Shown: positions 1-10,513, numbered from the stretch's first letter. The stretch is DNA of 64,000 nt from JBBDSV01 sp040904785 (GCA_040904785.1 JBBDSV010000086.1:1-64000); one strand, 5' to 3'. Numbers and translations: made by a program. Notes: a model not told the origin generated them from the letters alone.

Positions 1-1
1 C

Positions 2-1909
2 GACGGGCACGCCACCAAAGAGCGGGCAGCGCTGGTCGCCGACGGCCCCGTGCCCGCACTCGGCACGCGGTGGCGTGCCGTCGCACGCGCGCAGCCGCTC
101 GCCGACGACGGGTTCGGGGACTGGCTGCGTCAGCATCACGCGACCGTTCTGCTCTCGGGCGAACAACGCGTCCAGATCGCCGCAGCCGGGTGGCTCGCCC
201 GTTCGACCGAGACCGTGCGTGCCCGTGTGCGCGCCGCGGCCGTCCGGCACGCGCAGGACCGCCGGGCCGGGTTGCTCGTCGGACTGGTGACCGGTGACAC
301 GCGTCTGCTCGATGCCGACGACCGCGCGGCAATGGAACGGACGGGCACCACCCATCTGACGGCCGTCTCTGGCGCGAACGTCGCCATCGTCGCCGCGGCG
401 GCGCTGGCGCTCGGACGCGTGCTGCGTCTGCGGCCGGCGGCACAACGGGTGGTCACCGCCACAAGCATCGGCTGGTTCGCGGTGCTGACACGGTTGGAAC
501 CGAGCGTGCTGCGGGCCGCGGGACTGGCCGGCGTCGTGCTGGTCATCGCGACGCGGGGAACGCCCCGCGACACCCGTCACGCGCTGGCCGTCGTCGCGCT
601 CGTGCTGCTGGCCATAGACCCGTGGCTCGCCCGCAGCATCGGGCTCGTCCTATCGGTCGCAGCAGCACTCGGCATCGTCACACTCGCGCCGCGCATCCGG
701 CAGCGCCTGCGGTGGGTGCCACGCCACGTCGCGACCGTCATCGCGGTCACCGTCGGTGCGCAGATCGCGGTCACCCCCGTGCTGTTGTCGGCATTCGAGA
801 CCGTCGCAGTGGCCAGCATCCCGGCGAATCTCATCGCGGTGCCCGCCGCGATGGGCGCCTCGGTGCTCGCGTTCGTCGCCTCGGCGATCGCCGTTGTCCA
901 CCCGCCGACCGGCGGGCTGGTGTTCGCTGCCGCCCAGTGGCCGGCCGAGGTCGTGCTCGCCACCGCGCGAGGCTTCGCGTCCGTCGATGCCGTGGTGGCC
1001 GTTGACGACCCCGCGGCGCTGCTCTTCGCTGCCGGGGCGATCATCTGGCTGTTGAGCCCGCCGGGGCACCGCGCTGCGCGCGGCGGCACGCTGCTCGTCG
1101 TCATCGGCGTCGCCTGGCTCGTGACGCTTCGAATCGCCGGGGGTCTGCCACCTCCCGAGCTGACGGTGACCGCCATCGACGTCGGGCAGGGCAGCGCAGT
1201 GCTCATCGAGTCGCCGCAGGTCCGCCTGCTCGTCGACGCGGGCGCCGACGCGTCCGCAGCGCGATGGTTGCGCCGCCACGGTCGCGATCGCATCGATGCC
1301 CTCATCGTCACCCACGGGCACGCCGACCATGCGGGCGGAGCTGCGGCCGTCATCGACCGCGTCGACGTCGCCGGAGTCTGGCTCCACCCGTTCGAACAGG
1401 CCTCCGAGCGAACCGCGGCGTTGCGGGCAGCCGCGAAGGCGACGGGCGTCGCCGTAATCGGCGTGGCTGCCGGGACGTCGGGGACCGTTGGCGATCTCAC
1501 GATCGAGGTGGTCCATCCGCCGCCTGGGCGACCGATGCGCGGCTCGGCGCGGGAGATCAATGACATGTCGCTCGTCGTGCGCATGACCGACACCCACGGT
1601 CGCCGGGTCCTCGTCACCGGCGACGTCGAGGTGAACGGACAGCGGCTGCTGCTTGCGCGGCGTCACGCGCAGCTTGCCGCCGACGTGCTGGTCGTGCCGC
1701 ATCACGGCGCGGCGACAACCGATGGCGACTTCTTCGCGGCCGTCGGCGGATGCGTGGCGATCATCACGGTCGGCGCCGACAACGACCATGGCCATCCGCG
1801 TCCCGACACGCTGGCTGTGCTCGAAACCCAGGGATATGCGGTGCTGCGGACCGATCTCGACGGCACGGTCGCCACGACGATTCCTGCCGGCTGCCGCCGA
1901 TCGCCCTGA
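2..1909 (+). CDS. comEC: ComEC/Rec2 family DNA uptake channel protein (5' end outside window)
   Basis: The frame is open from the first bases of the window, so the gene begins upstream; the GTG at 50 is only an internal candidate. The N-terminal half shows many hydrophobic segments (Competence domain, roughly bases 300-1150). The C-terminal third is a metallo-beta-lactamase-like domain with the motif THGHADHAGG near base 1310 and a second metal-ligand region VVPHHGA near 1693. ComEC forms the inner-membrane channel through which single-stranded DNA enters during transformation, and the C-terminal domain has been proposed to act as a nuclease. It is followed after 49 bases by holA, the usual comEC-holA order. 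Family assignment is firm; competence in this organism is not shown by the sequence. Confidence 0.93.
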   Translation, partial: DGHATKERAALVADGPVPALGTRWRAVARAQPLADDGFGDWLRQHHATVLLSGEQRVQIAAAGWLARSTETVRARVRAAAVRHAQDRRAGLLVGLVTGDTRLLDADDRAAMERTGTTHLTAVSGANVAIVAAAALALGRVLRLRPAAQRVVTATSIGWFAVLTRLEPSVLRAAGLAGVVLVIATRGTPRDTRHALAVVALVLLAIDPWLARSIGLVLSVAAALGIVTLAPRIRQRLRWVPRHVATVIAVTVGAQIAVTPVLLSAFETVAVASIPANLIAVPAAMGASVLAFVASAIAVVHPPTGGLVFAAAQWPAEVVLATARGFASVDAVVAVDDPAALLFAAGAIIWLLSPPGHRAARGGTLLVVIGVAWLVTLRIAGGLPPPELTVTAIDVGQGSAVLIESPQVRLLVDAGADASAARWLRRHGRDRIDALIVTHGHADHAGGAAAVIDRVDVAGVWLHPFEQASERTAALRAAAKATGVAVIGVAAGTSGTVGDLTIEVVHPPPGRPMRGSAREINDMSLVVRMTDTHGRRVLVTGDVEVNGQRLLLARRHAQLAADVLVVPHHGAATTDGDFFAAVGGCVAIITVGADNDHGHPRPDTLAVLETQGYAVLRTDLDGTVATTIPAGCRRSP

Positions 1910-1945
1910 GGTGCTCGTCGACGTCGGCGACCGTCACCTCACCGC

Positions 1946-1951
1946 TACAGT
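1946..1951 (+). promoter_or_regulatory. Putative -10 box of holA (leaderless)
   Basis: TACAGT lies 7 bases before the holA ATG at 1959. That spacing puts the transcription start at or next to the A of the ATG, so the message would be leaderless. No Shine-Dalgarno sequence is visible before this ATG, which agrees. No clear -35 box is seen. Confidence 0.45.
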
Positions 1952-1958
1952 CGCGCGC

Positions 1959-2924
1959 ATGGATGCCGTGGTGCTGATCGCTGGGGACGACGACCTGCTG
2001 TTGCAGCGTGCCGTCGAGGCCCGCGTCGCCGCCGCGTGCGAGCAGGATCCGACACTCGACGTCGACCGGTACGACGTCGTCGAACTCGACCATCTGCCCG
2101 AGCTGCGAACGACCTCGCTGTTCGGTGGGCGTGCGCTCGTTGTGCTGCGCGGGGTCGAGGCGATCTCCGGGGATCTCAAGAACGAGCTCGAGGACTATCT
2201 CGACGCACCTTCGCCCGACGCCGTGCTCCTGCTGGTCGCCCGCGGCACCGGAAAGATCCCCAAGATCGTCAAGTTGGCGACCGCTGCAGGGGAACGTGTC
2301 GACGTCAAGCGGCCCGCCGACTGGGACGATCGGGCGTGGGATGCGCTCGTGGCCGGCGAGTTCGCCCGCGCCTCGCGCCAAGCCGACCCTGCGGCCATCG
2401 CCGCGATTCGTTCCCACGCCGGCACCGACCCGTCGGCGATCGCCTCACAGGTGTCGTCGGTCTGTGCCGCGCACTCCGGGGAGACCCCGGTGACCGCAGA
2501 AGACGTGGAAGCGGTCGTCGAAGGTCACGGACGCGTATCGGGATTCGCCGTCGCGGACGCGATCGCCGACCGCGACCCGCAGGCGGCCATTGTCGCCACG
2601 CGCGGTGCCCTCGAACACGGCGATGCGCCGCTGGCGATCTGCGGCGCGGTCGCGTTCCGCATGCGCCAACTGCTGCAGATCCGTGGCGGCGCAAGCGCCC
2701 GTGATGCGGGGATGTCACCCGGGCAGCATCGCCGCCTGCAGGAGGTCGCCGCGCGTTTCGGACCCGGGGAACTGGCCTGGTGTCACAACCGTGTGGCGCA
2801 GCTCGACATCGATCTCAAGAGCGCCGATCTGGCCCCCGACATCGTGCTCGAACTCGCGCTCATCGACATGGCGATCGCGCGTGAGGTCGGTGCGCCGTGG
2901 AATCCGCTGGCAGCGCGGCCGTGA
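1959..2924 (+). CDS. holA: DNA polymerase III subunit delta
   Basis: This 321-residue protein has the length and layout of HolA, the clamp-loader subunit that opens the beta sliding clamp. The N-terminal region reads LIAGDDDLLLQRAV, the usual place where HolA proteins show an 'GDDxxLxxxAv' pattern, followed by the DALLLLV-type strand and a helical C-terminal collar domain (about 200-321) ending in ELALIDMAI. The ATG at 1959 is chosen because it begins directly at the conserved N-terminus; the frame is open further upstream but only as antisense-like sequence over comEC. Its position after comEC is the common gene order in actinobacteria. Confidence 0.9.
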   Translation: MDAVVLIAGDDDLLLQRAVEARVAAACEQDPTLDVDRYDVVELDHLPELRTTSLFGGRALVVLRGVEAISGDLKNELEDYLDAPSPDAVLLLVARGTGKIPKIVKLATAAGERVDVKRPADWDDRAWDALVAGEFARASRQADPAAIAAIRSHAGTDPSAIASQVSSVCAAHSGETPVTAEDVEAVVEGHGRVSGFAVADAIADRDPQAAIVATRGALEHGDAPLAICGAVAFRMRQLLQIRGGASARDAGMSPGQHRRLQEVAARFGPGELAWCHNRVAQLDIDLKSADLAPDIVLELALIDMAIAREVGAPWNPLAARP

Positions 2925-2943
2925 CGGCGATCCGGAGGGATGC

Positions 2944-3156
2944 ATGATGGCACGAATCGACCGGTTCGCATCCCGCGTCGACGCCGATCTCGCGTGCGGG
3001 TTGTTGCAGGCCCACGGCATCGCGGCGGTCGTGCGCAGCGATGACGCCGGCGGCAATCGCCCGGATATCGCCTTCGGCATCGGTGGCACGGTCGTCGAGG
3101 TCGCCGATGCCGATCTCGACGATGCCCTGGCGCTGCTCGACGATCAGGCCGGGTGA
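2944..3156 (+). CDS. DUF2007-like small protein
   Basis: This 70-residue protein resembles the DUF2007 (putative signal-transducing) domain. It has an N-terminal pattern in which a residue string such as ADLACGLLQAHGI precedes a strand, then a mid section with a hydrophobic 'VVEVADADLDDALALL' ending, the layout of these small alpha/beta domains. A Shine-Dalgarno GGAGGGA lies at 2934-2940, next to ATG 2944 and in better distance from ATG 2947, so the start may be 2947. The 3' end overlaps the convergent glutamate dehydrogenase gene by 13 bases. It lies 19 bases after holA and could be co-transcribed. Function is unknown. Confidence 0.75.
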   Translation: MMARIDRFASRVDADLACGLLQAHGIAAVVRSDDAGGNRPDIAFGIGGTVVEVADADLDDALALLDDQAG

Positions 3157-6100
3157 CGATCCGGGTGCACGACGGCGCTGATCGCACGGGTTGCAACGGC
3201 CACGGCGTCGAGTGATTGTGCGGTCGACGGATCGGCGACCTCCAACAGCAGCCGTGCACGTCGCAGCCGTTCCGCGCGTGACGCCAGGAATGCGGTCACG
3301 GCGGTGTCGAGCGGCTCGCCGGAATGCTGCCGAAGTGCGGTGATTGCCGCGTCGCGCCGTGCATCGCGCAGGTCGGCGGCGATCCCGTCCCACTGCCGGG
3401 CCCCCCACAACGTGGGCGGCCGGATGCGCGCGAGCCGGTCTTCGAGTGCCTCGATGCCCAATTCGTCGCCGAATCGCAGGAAGACAGTCGCGACGTCGCT
3501 GACCGACCATCCATCGGCGAGCGTCGCCACGGCATCGCCGACTTCGACGACCAGCGTCAGATCGCGGCAGACCGCGATGAATTGGGCGAGCTCGTCGTCG
3601 ACGAGATCGTCGCGCAGCCATTGCAGGTGGGCGGCTCGCGCCTGCCGCTGGTGGGGGGTGCCGAGCCGCAGCAGCGAGCCTCGCAGCTCGCTGGCGATGC
3701 CGCGCAGATGCGTGGCGAACGCGTCGGCATCCTCGGCCAGCCGCGGATGGACGACGATGCTCGACGTCAGCGCCGCGATCGTCTGTTCGAGTGTCGCCTC
3801 GAGATCGCGCACCCGGGCCGGATCGTGCGTGCTGATCGCCCCGTCGATGGGTCTCCACAGCGCCGGCGCATCGACGATCAGCGAAGCGATATGGGCAGCC
3901 AGGACGACATCGGCCGTGCCGACGGCGTGCCGTCGGGCGAGTTCGCCGACGTAGGTCACACCCAATCGGTCGACGACTTCGTTGGCCAGCGCGGTCGCGA
4001 CGAGTTCGCGACGCAATTGGTGTCGTCCCAGCAGATCGCCGAAGCGCTGCATGGCGGTCGGCGGAAAGGACATCTTCGCCGCGTCGGCGACGACCTCAAG
4101 GTCGACGACGGCGGAGTCGAGCAGCGCTTCCTTGAGGGTGCGTTTGGCCCAGGCGACGAGGCTGGCGACCTCGGGTCGGGTGAGCCCTGCGCCAGCGTCG
4201 TCACGTTCGGCGAACGCTCCGGTATCGGGCAGGACCTCGTGGATGCGGTCGAGGCCGTGCGAAGCCTCGAGGTCGGCCAGGAACCGCTCGTAGGCGTCGA
4301 GTCGTTCCGTGCTGCGCGTCGTCTCCCGGGAGATGCCGGCGGCTTGGCGGTCGACGGTGCCCATCACGACCTCGACGGCCTCGTCGGTCAGTTCGGCGAG
4401 AACGGCGTCGCGCTCGGCACGATCGAGACGGCCGGCGTCGGCGGCGACGTTGAGCAGGATCTTGGTGTTGACCTCGAGGTCGGACGTCGCCACGCCGGCG
4501 GCGTTGTCGATGGCGTCCTGATTGATCCGGCCTCCTCGCCGGGCGAACTCAACGCGTCCCCGCGGGGTGACGAACAGGTTCGCGCCCTCGCCGATCACCC
4601 GGGCGCGCACGTCGCTGGCGTCGACGCGCAACTCGTCGTTGACCCGGTCGCCGACGTCGGCGTTGCGCTCGGACGACGCCTTGACGTAGGTGCCGATGCC
4701 GCCCGCGAAGAGCAGATCGACGGACGCACGCAGGATCGCGCGGATCAGTTCGGGCGGGGTGCAGGTCGGATGGTCGAGCCCGAGGAGCTCGGCCGCTGCT
4801 TCGGTCACGGTGATCGATCGGGCCGTTCGTGAATAGATGCCGCCGCCCGGTCCGAGCGCGTCGCGGTCGTAGTCCTGCCACGACGATCGGGGCAGCGCGA
4901 ACAGCCGCTCACGTTCCGCATAAGCGCGTTGGGCGTCCGGGTCGGGGTCGAGGAAGATGTCGCGGTGGTCGAACGCGGCGACGAGCAGCGCCGATCGGGA
5001 CTGCAACAGCCCGTTGCCGAACACGTCGCCGGACATGTCGCCGACGCCGGTGACCCGGACCGGCTCGGACTGCACGTCGATGCCGAGTTCGAGGAAGTGG
5101 CGACGGACGGCCAGCCATGCGCCACGTGCGGTGACGCCGAGCCGCTTGTGGTCGTAGCCGTTCGACCCGCCGGAAGCGAAGGCATCGGACAGCCAGAAGT
5201 CGTAGCGCTGCGCGAGCTCGTTCGCGGTGTCGGAGAACGTCGCGGTGCCGCGGTCGGCAGCGACGACGAGATAGGGGTCCGCCTCGTCATGGCGGCGGAC
5301 CTGTGCGGGGGTCACCACCGCGCCGTCGACCACGTTGTCGGTCACGTCGAGCAGTCCACGGACGAACGTCACGTACTGGCGCGCGACGGCGTCGCGACGC
5401 TGGGCCGGGTCGTCCGGGGGAGCGGTGAGCACGAAGCCGCCCTTGGCGCCCGTCGGGACGATGATGGCGTTCTTGCGCACCTGCGCCTGCGCGAGGTCGA
5501 CGACTTCGTTGCGGACGTCGTCGAGCCGGTCAGACCACCGCAGCCCGCCGCGCGCCACCGGGCCGTAGCGCAGGTGGACCCCTTCGACGTCGGGTGCGTG
5601 CACGAAGATCTCGCGGAACGCCGGGGAGGCGTCGTGCACGTCCAGGCGCGACGGATCGAGCTTCAACGACAGGTAGGGGACGCCGCGGTCGTCGACTGCG
5701 TCGTCACGGAACGCGTTCGTGCGCACCGTGGCATGGATCAGTTCGAGCGTGCCGCGCAGGATCCGGTCGTCGTCGAGCCGGTCCAGTCCGTTGCACACCT
5801 CGACTGCTCGCGCGTAGGCCGCCGAGGCAGCCGCGTCGTCGCGCGCCGGGTCGAATCGGGCGTGGAAGCAGTCGACGAGTGCGCGCGCGACGGCAGGCTG
5901 GTTGACGAACGTGCGATTGACGTACTCGGAGGTGAACGTCGTGCCCAGTTGACGGCGCAGCCGGCGGTAGGCGCGGAGCATACGCACCGCGTGCCAGTCG
6001 AGTCCGGCCGTGACGACGACGGCGTTGAGGCCGTCGATGGCCAGCCTCCCCTGCCAACAGGCGATGATCGCGTCTGCGACCCGGGCAGAATCGTCCGCCG

Positions 6101-7943
6101 GATCGATGCCGATCGCGCGGATGCCGAAATCGTGGAGGTAGCGGACGTCGTCACCGTCGGCGACACGGTGGGGGACCTCCTCGAGGACCGAGAGTCCCAA
6201 CGACTCGAGGATCGGGATGAACCCCGACAGTTCGACGGCCTCGCCCCGCTTGGCGACACGGACGCGTAACGCCGGCGTCGCGGTCGTCGTGCGCAGTTCG
6301 ACGCGCAGGTCGTCGCCTCCGTCGTCGAGTGCCGCGAGGAGAAGGAGATCGCCGATCGCCGCATCGGGTTCGGTCGATTCCCGGTAGGCAGTCGGCATGC
6401 GCGCCGCGAGCCGGCGGAGATGCTCGTTGTCGTCGCCGAGTTGGGCGTCGACGTGGTCGGCCCACGTGCGGGTCAGGGCACGGATGCGGCGTTCCAGATC
6501 CGTCGCCGACACGTCGTGCGTGGCGTGGCGCAGATGGACGAGGAACCGCGCCAACGCGTTGGGACGGTCACCCAGCGACACCTCGACGGTGATGCGTTCG
6601 GCGTCGAACGTCTCGTGCAGCAGCGCCTCGATCCGTCGGCGCAGCTGCGGGCTGTACCGTTCGCGGGGAACGGTGACCACCACCGAGGCAAGACGGGTGT
6701 GTGGGTCGACGCGCAGCAGGGTGCGCACGTCGGCAGCGGCCGCGGCCTGCTGCAATTCGAGCAGCAGCGCATGCAACTGGTCGGTCGTCGCCGCGAACGC
6801 TTCGTCCTTGGGCAGCGCCTGGAACAGCGAGGTGAGTTCGATCTCGTCGTACGACCCGTCGACGAGATCCTCCCGCCGCAGGATCTCCCGCAACTTGGCG
6901 CGCAGCACCGGCGTCGTGTGGACCGGTTCGGCCAGCCCCTTGCGGGTGAATAGCCCGAGGATGCGCCGCTCGCCGATGATGCGGCCCTCGTCATCGCGGC
7001 GGGTCAGTCCCAGATACTGCATCCGCTCCCGTCGTTGGACGGTCGACATCCGCGTCGTGCGGGTGACCGTCAGCAGCGGCGCGTCCTCGAACCGGTCGGC
7101 GACTGCTGGCGGCAGTTCGTCACGCGGCACGGGCTGCGCGAACCGCGACGTGGATGCGTCAGCGAGCAGCCCGAGCCCGCTTCCCGGATCGACCCGCACG
7201 AACGACTCGCCGTCGTGGTGATCGACGATGTAGTCACGAATGCCGAGCAGCACCAGGTTGTCGTCGAGCAGCCAGTCGATGAGGTCGGCGATCTCGCCCG
7301 GGTCGTCGTGCGGGTCGGTGGACTGATCACCGGCCGACGGCGCCGACCAGGCACCGAAACGCAGCTCGGCAGCGGATTCGGTGAGCCGGTCGTGCATCGC
7401 ACGGAAATCGTCGGTCGCACGGATGACGTCGCGCACGTTCGTCTCGAGCCGCGACTGCAGCATGTCCGCGTCGACATCGCCGGCACGGGCGATCTCGGTG
7501 TGGAACACCCACAGGCGGGCGTCGGCCGCGCGGGCCGGCACGATCTCGGCGACGCGCCCGTCGTCGCCGACGCGCACGCCGATGACGGCGTGCCACGTCC
7601 GTCGGTTCCCCGGGGCCGTCTCGGCGAGTTCGTCGTCGATCGTCGAGAGCAGAAACGGGCGGTCGTCGCAGAGCACGTCTGCCGCAAGGATCGGATCGCC
7701 GCCACCGGGTTCGCGATGCACCCGGACGTCGACGTCACCGGGACGGTGTCGTACGAGCGCTTCGAACGCGGTGGCGAGCCAGCCGGCGATGGCGTCCGAA
7801 TCGGTGGCCTCGAGCTCATCGCGTGGAATCCGACGCAGCAGCGCGGCGGCGAACGGGTCGAGGAGATGCTCGTGTGTCGCGGTCAGCGTCGCCAGCGTGC
7901 GGACGATGTCGTCGCGGACGTGATCGTCGGCGTCGATGGCCAC
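3144..7943 (-). CDS. NAD-specific glutamate dehydrogenase, large (about 180 kDa) class
   Basis: At 1599 residues this matches the L-GDH class (Bac_GDH family), which oxidises glutamate to 2-oxoglutarate with NAD and is mainly catabolic. The N-terminal half is the long regulatory part with ACT-like repeats. The catalytic core contains ARGGLRWSDR followed by QVRKNAIIVPTGAKGGFVL, holding the substrate-binding and catalytic lysines, and a nucleotide-binding segment RVIGEGANLFVTPRGR. Further on NQDAIDNAAGVATSDLEVN is typical of the family. Start ATG 7943 is the first in frame. It lies on the same strand as rpsT but is separated by a terminator-like hairpin. The 3' end overlaps the DUF2007 gene. 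Confidence 0.95.
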   Translation of the reverse strand: MAIDADDHVRDDIVRTLATLTATHEHLLDPFAAALLRRIPRDELEATDSDAIAGWLATAFEALVRHRPGDVDVRVHREPGGGDPILAADVLCDDRPFLLSTIDDELAETAPGNRRTWHAVIGVRVGDDGRVAEIVPARAADARLWVFHTEIARAGDVDADMLQSRLETNVRDVIRATDDFRAMHDRLTESAAELRFGAWSAPSAGDQSTDPHDDPGEIADLIDWLLDDNLVLLGIRDYIVDHHDGESFVRVDPGSGLGLLADASTSRFAQPVPRDELPPAVADRFEDAPLLTVTRTTRMSTVQRRERMQYLGLTRRDDEGRIIGERRILGLFTRKGLAEPVHTTPVLRAKLREILRREDLVDGSYDEIELTSLFQALPKDEAFAATTDQLHALLLELQQAAAAADVRTLLRVDPHTRLASVVVTVPRERYSPQLRRRIEALLHETFDAERITVEVSLGDRPNALARFLVHLRHATHDVSATDLERRIRALTRTWADHVDAQLGDDNEHLRRLAARMPTAYRESTEPDAAIGDLLLLAALDDGGDDLRVELRTTTATPALRVRVAKRGEAVELSGFIPILESLGLSVLEEVPHRVADGDDVRYLHDFGIRAIGIDPADDSARVADAIIACWQGRLAIDGLNAVVVTAGLDWHAVRMLRAYRRLRRQLGTTFTSEYVNRTFVNQPAVARALVDCFHARFDPARDDAAASAAYARAVEVCNGLDRLDDDRILRGTLELIHATVRTNAFRDDAVDDRGVPYLSLKLDPSRLDVHDASPAFREIFVHAPDVEGVHLRYGPVARGGLRWSDRLDDVRNEVVDLAQAQVRKNAIIVPTGAKGGFVLTAPPDDPAQRRDAVARQYVTFVRGLLDVTDNVVDGAVVTPAQVRRHDEADPYLVVAADRGTATFSDTANELAQRYDFWLSDAFASGGSNGYDHKRLGVTARGAWLAVRRHFLELGIDVQSEPVRVTGVGDMSGDVFGNGLLQSRSALLVAAFDHRDIFLDPDPDAQRAYAERERLFALPRSSWQDYDRDALGPGGGIYSRTARSITVTEAAAELLGLDHPTCTPPELIRAILRASVDLLFAGGIGTYVKASSERNADVGDRVNDELRVDASDVRARVIGEGANLFVTPRGRVEFARRGGRINQDAIDNAAGVATSDLEVNTKILLNVAADAGRLDRAERDAVLAELTDEAVEVVMGTVDRQAAGISRETTRSTERLDAYERFLADLEASHGLDRIHEVLPDTGAFAERDDAGAGLTRPEVASLVAWAKRTLKEALLDSAVVDLEVVADAAKMSFPPTAMQRFGDLLGRHQLRRELVATALANEVVDRLGVTYVGELARRHAVGTADVVLAAHIASLIVDAPALWRPIDGAISTHDPARVRDLEATLEQTIAALTSSIVVHPRLAEDADAFATHLRGIASELRGSLLRLGTPHQRQARAAHLQWLRDDLVDDELAQFIAVCRDLTLVVEVGDAVATLADGWSVSDVATVFLRFGDELGIEALEDRLARIRPPTLWGARQWDGIAADLRDARRDAAITALRQHSGEPLDTAVTAFLASRAERLRRARLLLEVADPSTAQSLDAVAVATRAISAVVHPDRHPA

Positions 7944-8005
7944 ACAGAACTCCGGAGCGCAGGTGTCGCCCCGCAGGCTACGACGTCACGAGCGACCCGG
8001 GGGAA

Positions 8006-8029
8006 CGGGACGGCGAAGACACCGTCCCG
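8006..8029 (-). terminator. Putative rpsT terminator hairpin
   Basis: CGGGACGG (8006-8013) and CCGTCCCG (8022-8029) form a perfect 8-bp stem with an 8-base loop, 7 bases after the rpsT stop codon. On the minus strand it is followed by TTCCCCC, a weak U tract, so it is terminator-like rather than a classical intrinsic terminator. Confidence 0.5.
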
Positions 8030-8035
8030 GGTGCC

Positions 8036-8296
8036 TCAGATTTTTGCGATCCGCTTGGCCATCCCAGACTTCTTGTTCGCCGCGGCGTTCCGGTGGATGA
8101 CGCCCTTGCTGGCCGCCTTGTCGAGTGCGCGGGCAGCACGGTCGTACGCGGAGCGGGCCGCGTCCGTGTCACCGGCGTCGGCCGCCGTGCGGAACCGCCT
8201 GATGGCGGACTTCAGCTGGGTGCGGACCGCTTTGTTCCGCTCGTGCGCCCGCTCGTTCTGGCGGTTGCGCTTGATCTGCGACTTGATGTTGGCCAT
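8036..8296 (-). CDS. rpsT: 30S ribosomal protein S20
   Basis: The 86-residue product begins [21 protein letters not shown] and ends in the conserved helix with [16 protein letters not shown], the canonical bacterial S20 sequence. S20 binds 16S rRNA early in 30S assembly. ATG 8296 is chosen because it gives the exact S20 N-terminus, though the frame is open further upstream. It is transcribed away from lepA. The 321-base spacer leaves room for a long rpsT leader, which in other bacteria is the site of S20 translational autoregulation; that regulation is not demonstrable here. Confidence 0.97.
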   Translation of the reverse strand: MANIKSQIKRNRQNERAHERNKAVRTQLKSAIRRFRTAADAGDTDAARSAYDRAARALDKAASKGVIHRNAAANKKSGMAKRIAKI

Positions 8297-8617
8297 GCGG
8301 TCGAATCTCGTCTCTCGAAGCGAACGGTCGTCCGGCAGGGGACAAGAGCGCCAGTCGGCGCGGCGTGATGCCGGGGTGCCACACGGCGACGGTGCGCGCA
8401 GGCGCTTGCCGGTCGGGCGTGAGTCACAAACGGTACCAGCGCGATCACGCTGGCAGCAACCTGTGTGCATTTCGTCGACAGTCGCACGGTGCGAGGCGGT
8501 GCGGTCGGCTCGACGCCGCCCGGTACGTGGCACAGGTGGTGGACCGTAGACTCATTGCGCCATCTGCAACCCCCTGCGCATGCCGCGGTGACCGCGCGAG
8601 GAGCCACGAGTTCGCCT
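8297..8617. other. Divergent intergenic region rpsT/lepA
   Basis: No gene is seen in these 321 bases. The stretch holds the lepA -10 candidate (8547-8552). It also has an inverted repeat CCAGCG (8436-8441) with CGCTGG (8448-8453), which lies beside a minus-strand TACCGT (8430-8435) that could be the rpsT -10 box, leaving an rpsT leader of roughly 125 bases. The short frames running through it lack ribosome binding sites and family resemblance. Confidence 0.5.
8547..8552 (+). promoter_or_regulatory. Putative -10 box of lepA
   Basis: TAGACT in the context CCG-TAGACT-C matches the recurring TANNNT form seen before many genes of this window. It lies 66 bases before the chosen lepA start. No convincing -35 box is visible. 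Confidence 0.45.
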
Positions 8618-10486
8618 GTGACCTATCCCGTCGATCGCATCCGCAACTTCTGCATCGTGGCCCACGTCGACCACGGCAAGTCGACGCTGGCCGACCGGAT
8701 GCTGCAGCGGACCGACCTCGTCGACCCCCGCAAGATGCGCGAGCAGTATCTCGACCGGATGGACATCGAGCGGGAACGCGGCATCACGATCAAGGCGCAG
8801 ACCGTGCGCCTGCCGTACCGGCCGCTCGAGGGGCTCGAAGAAGAGTTCCTGCTCAATCTGATCGACACCCCCGGCCACGTCGACTTCTCCTACGAGGTGT
8901 CGCGGGCGTTGAACGCCTGCGAAGGCGCGGTGCTGCTGGTCGATGCCGCGCAGGGGATGGAGGCCCAGACGATCGCCAACCTGTATCTGGCGCTGGAGGC
9001 CGACCTCGAGATCATCCCGGTACTCAACAAGATCGACCTGCCGGCGGCGCGGCCCGACGAGATCGCCCGGGAGATCGCCGCGGTCATCGGTGGTGAGGCC
9101 GACGACGTGCTGCGCATCAGCGCCAAGACCGGTGAAGGTGTCGACGCCGTGCTCGACGCGATCGTCGACCGGGTGCCGGCACCGTCGGGCAATCCCGATG
9201 CGCCGACGCGGGCGCTGATCTTCGACTCGGTGTACGACGCCTATCGGGGCACCACCGTCTACTTCCGTGTGGTCGACGGCCAGCTCAAGCCGAACGACCG
9301 CATTCGACTGCTCGCGACTGGATTCGAGGGCGAGATCGACGATCTCGGTGTGCTCGCCCCCGAAGAGACCCCGATCGATGAGCTCGGTGTCGGCGAGGTC
9401 GGCGTGCTGTCGGCGGCGATCAAGGACATCGACCAGGCCAAAGTCGGCGACACGATCACGCGTGCGGGCAAACACGCGCGCGACGTCGTCCCGCTTCCCG
9501 GCTACCGCGAACCGCTGCCAATGGTCTTCTCCGGCCTGTATCCCATCGATTCCGACGATTTTCCCCGCCTGCGCGACGCGCTCGACCGGTTGCGGCTCAA
9601 CGACTCGTCGTTCACCTTCGAACCCGAGACCTCGGCGGCGCTCGGATTCGGATTCCGCTGTGGCTTCCTCGGCCTGCTGCACCTGGAGATCATCACCGAA
9701 CGACTCGACCGCGAATTCGACATTCCGCTCGTCACCACGGCCCCGTCGGTGCGCTACCGAGTGGAACTCGAGAACACCGTCGACGAGGAGACGGGCGGGC
9801 CGGTCGTCATTGAGGTGTCCAACCCGCAGGACCTGCCCGAACCCAACCGTGTGCTGCGGGTCCTCGAGCCGACCGTGACCACGATGATCCTCACCCCGGC
9901 AAGCCACGTCGGACCCGTGATGCAGCTGTGCGAAGGCCGGCGCGGCACGATGCTGGCGATGGACTATCTCACGGAGTCGCGGGTCGAACTGCGCTACCGC
10001 CTGCCGCTCGCCGGGATCATCACCGACTTCTTCGATCAGCTCAAGTCGCTGACCCGCGGCTACGCCTCGCTCGACTACACCGTCGGTGAGTATCAACCGG
10101 CGGATCTCGTTCGCGTCGACCTGCTGCTCAATGGTGAGCCGGTCGACGCGTTCAGCGCGATCGTCCATCGCGACGACGCCTATGCCTTCGGACGGGCGAT
10201 GGTCGAACGTCTCAAGGAACTGATTCCGCGGCAGATGTTCGACGTACCGGTCCAGGCAGCGATCGGCGCCAAGGTCATCGCGCGCGAGACCATCAAGGCG
10301 CGCCGCAAGGACGTGCTCGCCAAGTGTTACGGCGGGGACGTGTCACGGAAACGCAAGCTTCTCGAGAAGCAGAAGGAAGGCAAGCGCAAGATGAAGGCGA
10401 TCGGTTCGGTCGAAGTTCCTCCCGAAGCGTTCGTCTCGGCGTTGCGCGCCAGCAGCCCACGAGCCGAAGATGGTGATCGCCGATGA
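8618..10486 (+). CDS. lepA: Elongation factor 4 (LepA)
   Basis: The 622-residue protein carries the GTPase G1 loop AHVDHGKST, switch region [11 protein letters not shown]3 DTPGHVDF, and G4 NKID, then EF-G-like domains II, III and V, and the LepA-specific C-terminal domain with KAKQ-type basic residues ([30 protein letters not shown]). EF4 acts on stalled or mistranslocated ribosomes. The GTG at 8618 is chosen because it opens [16 protein letters not shown], the usual N-terminus, and has GAGGAG at 8598-8603; GTG 8588 is an alternative. The frame also continues to an ATG at 8465 but that extension is not conserved-looking. Confidence 0.95.
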   Translation: MTYPVDRIRNFCIVAHVDHGKSTLADRMLQRTDLVDPRKMREQYLDRMDIERERGITIKAQTVRLPYRPLEGLEEEFLLNLIDTPGHVDFSYEVSRALNACEGAVLLVDAAQGMEAQTIANLYLALEADLEIIPVLNKIDLPAARPDEIAREIAAVIGGEADDVLRISAKTGEGVDAVLDAIVDRVPAPSGNPDAPTRALIFDSVYDAYRGTTVYFRVVDGQLKPNDRIRLLATGFEGEIDDLGVLAPEETPIDELGVGEVGVLSAAIKDIDQAKVGDTITRAGKHARDVVPLPGYREPLPMVFSGLYPIDSDDFPRLRDALDRLRLNDSSFTFEPETSAALGFGFRCGFLGLLHLEIITERLDREFDIPLVTTAPSVRYRVELENTVDEETGGPVVIEVSNPQDLPEPNRVLRVLEPTVTTMILTPASHVGPVMQLCEGRRGTMLAMDYLTESRVELRYRLPLAGIITDFFDQLKSLTRGYASLDYTVGEYQPADLVRVDLLLNGEPVDAFSAIVHRDDAYAFGRAMVERLKELIPRQMFDVPVQAAIGAKVIARETIKARRKDVLAKCYGGDVSRKRKLLEKQKEGKRKMKAIGSVEVPPEAFVSALRASSPRAEDGDRR

Positions 10487-10513
10487 GTGCTGCATCGCAG
10501 GGAGGGCGACACG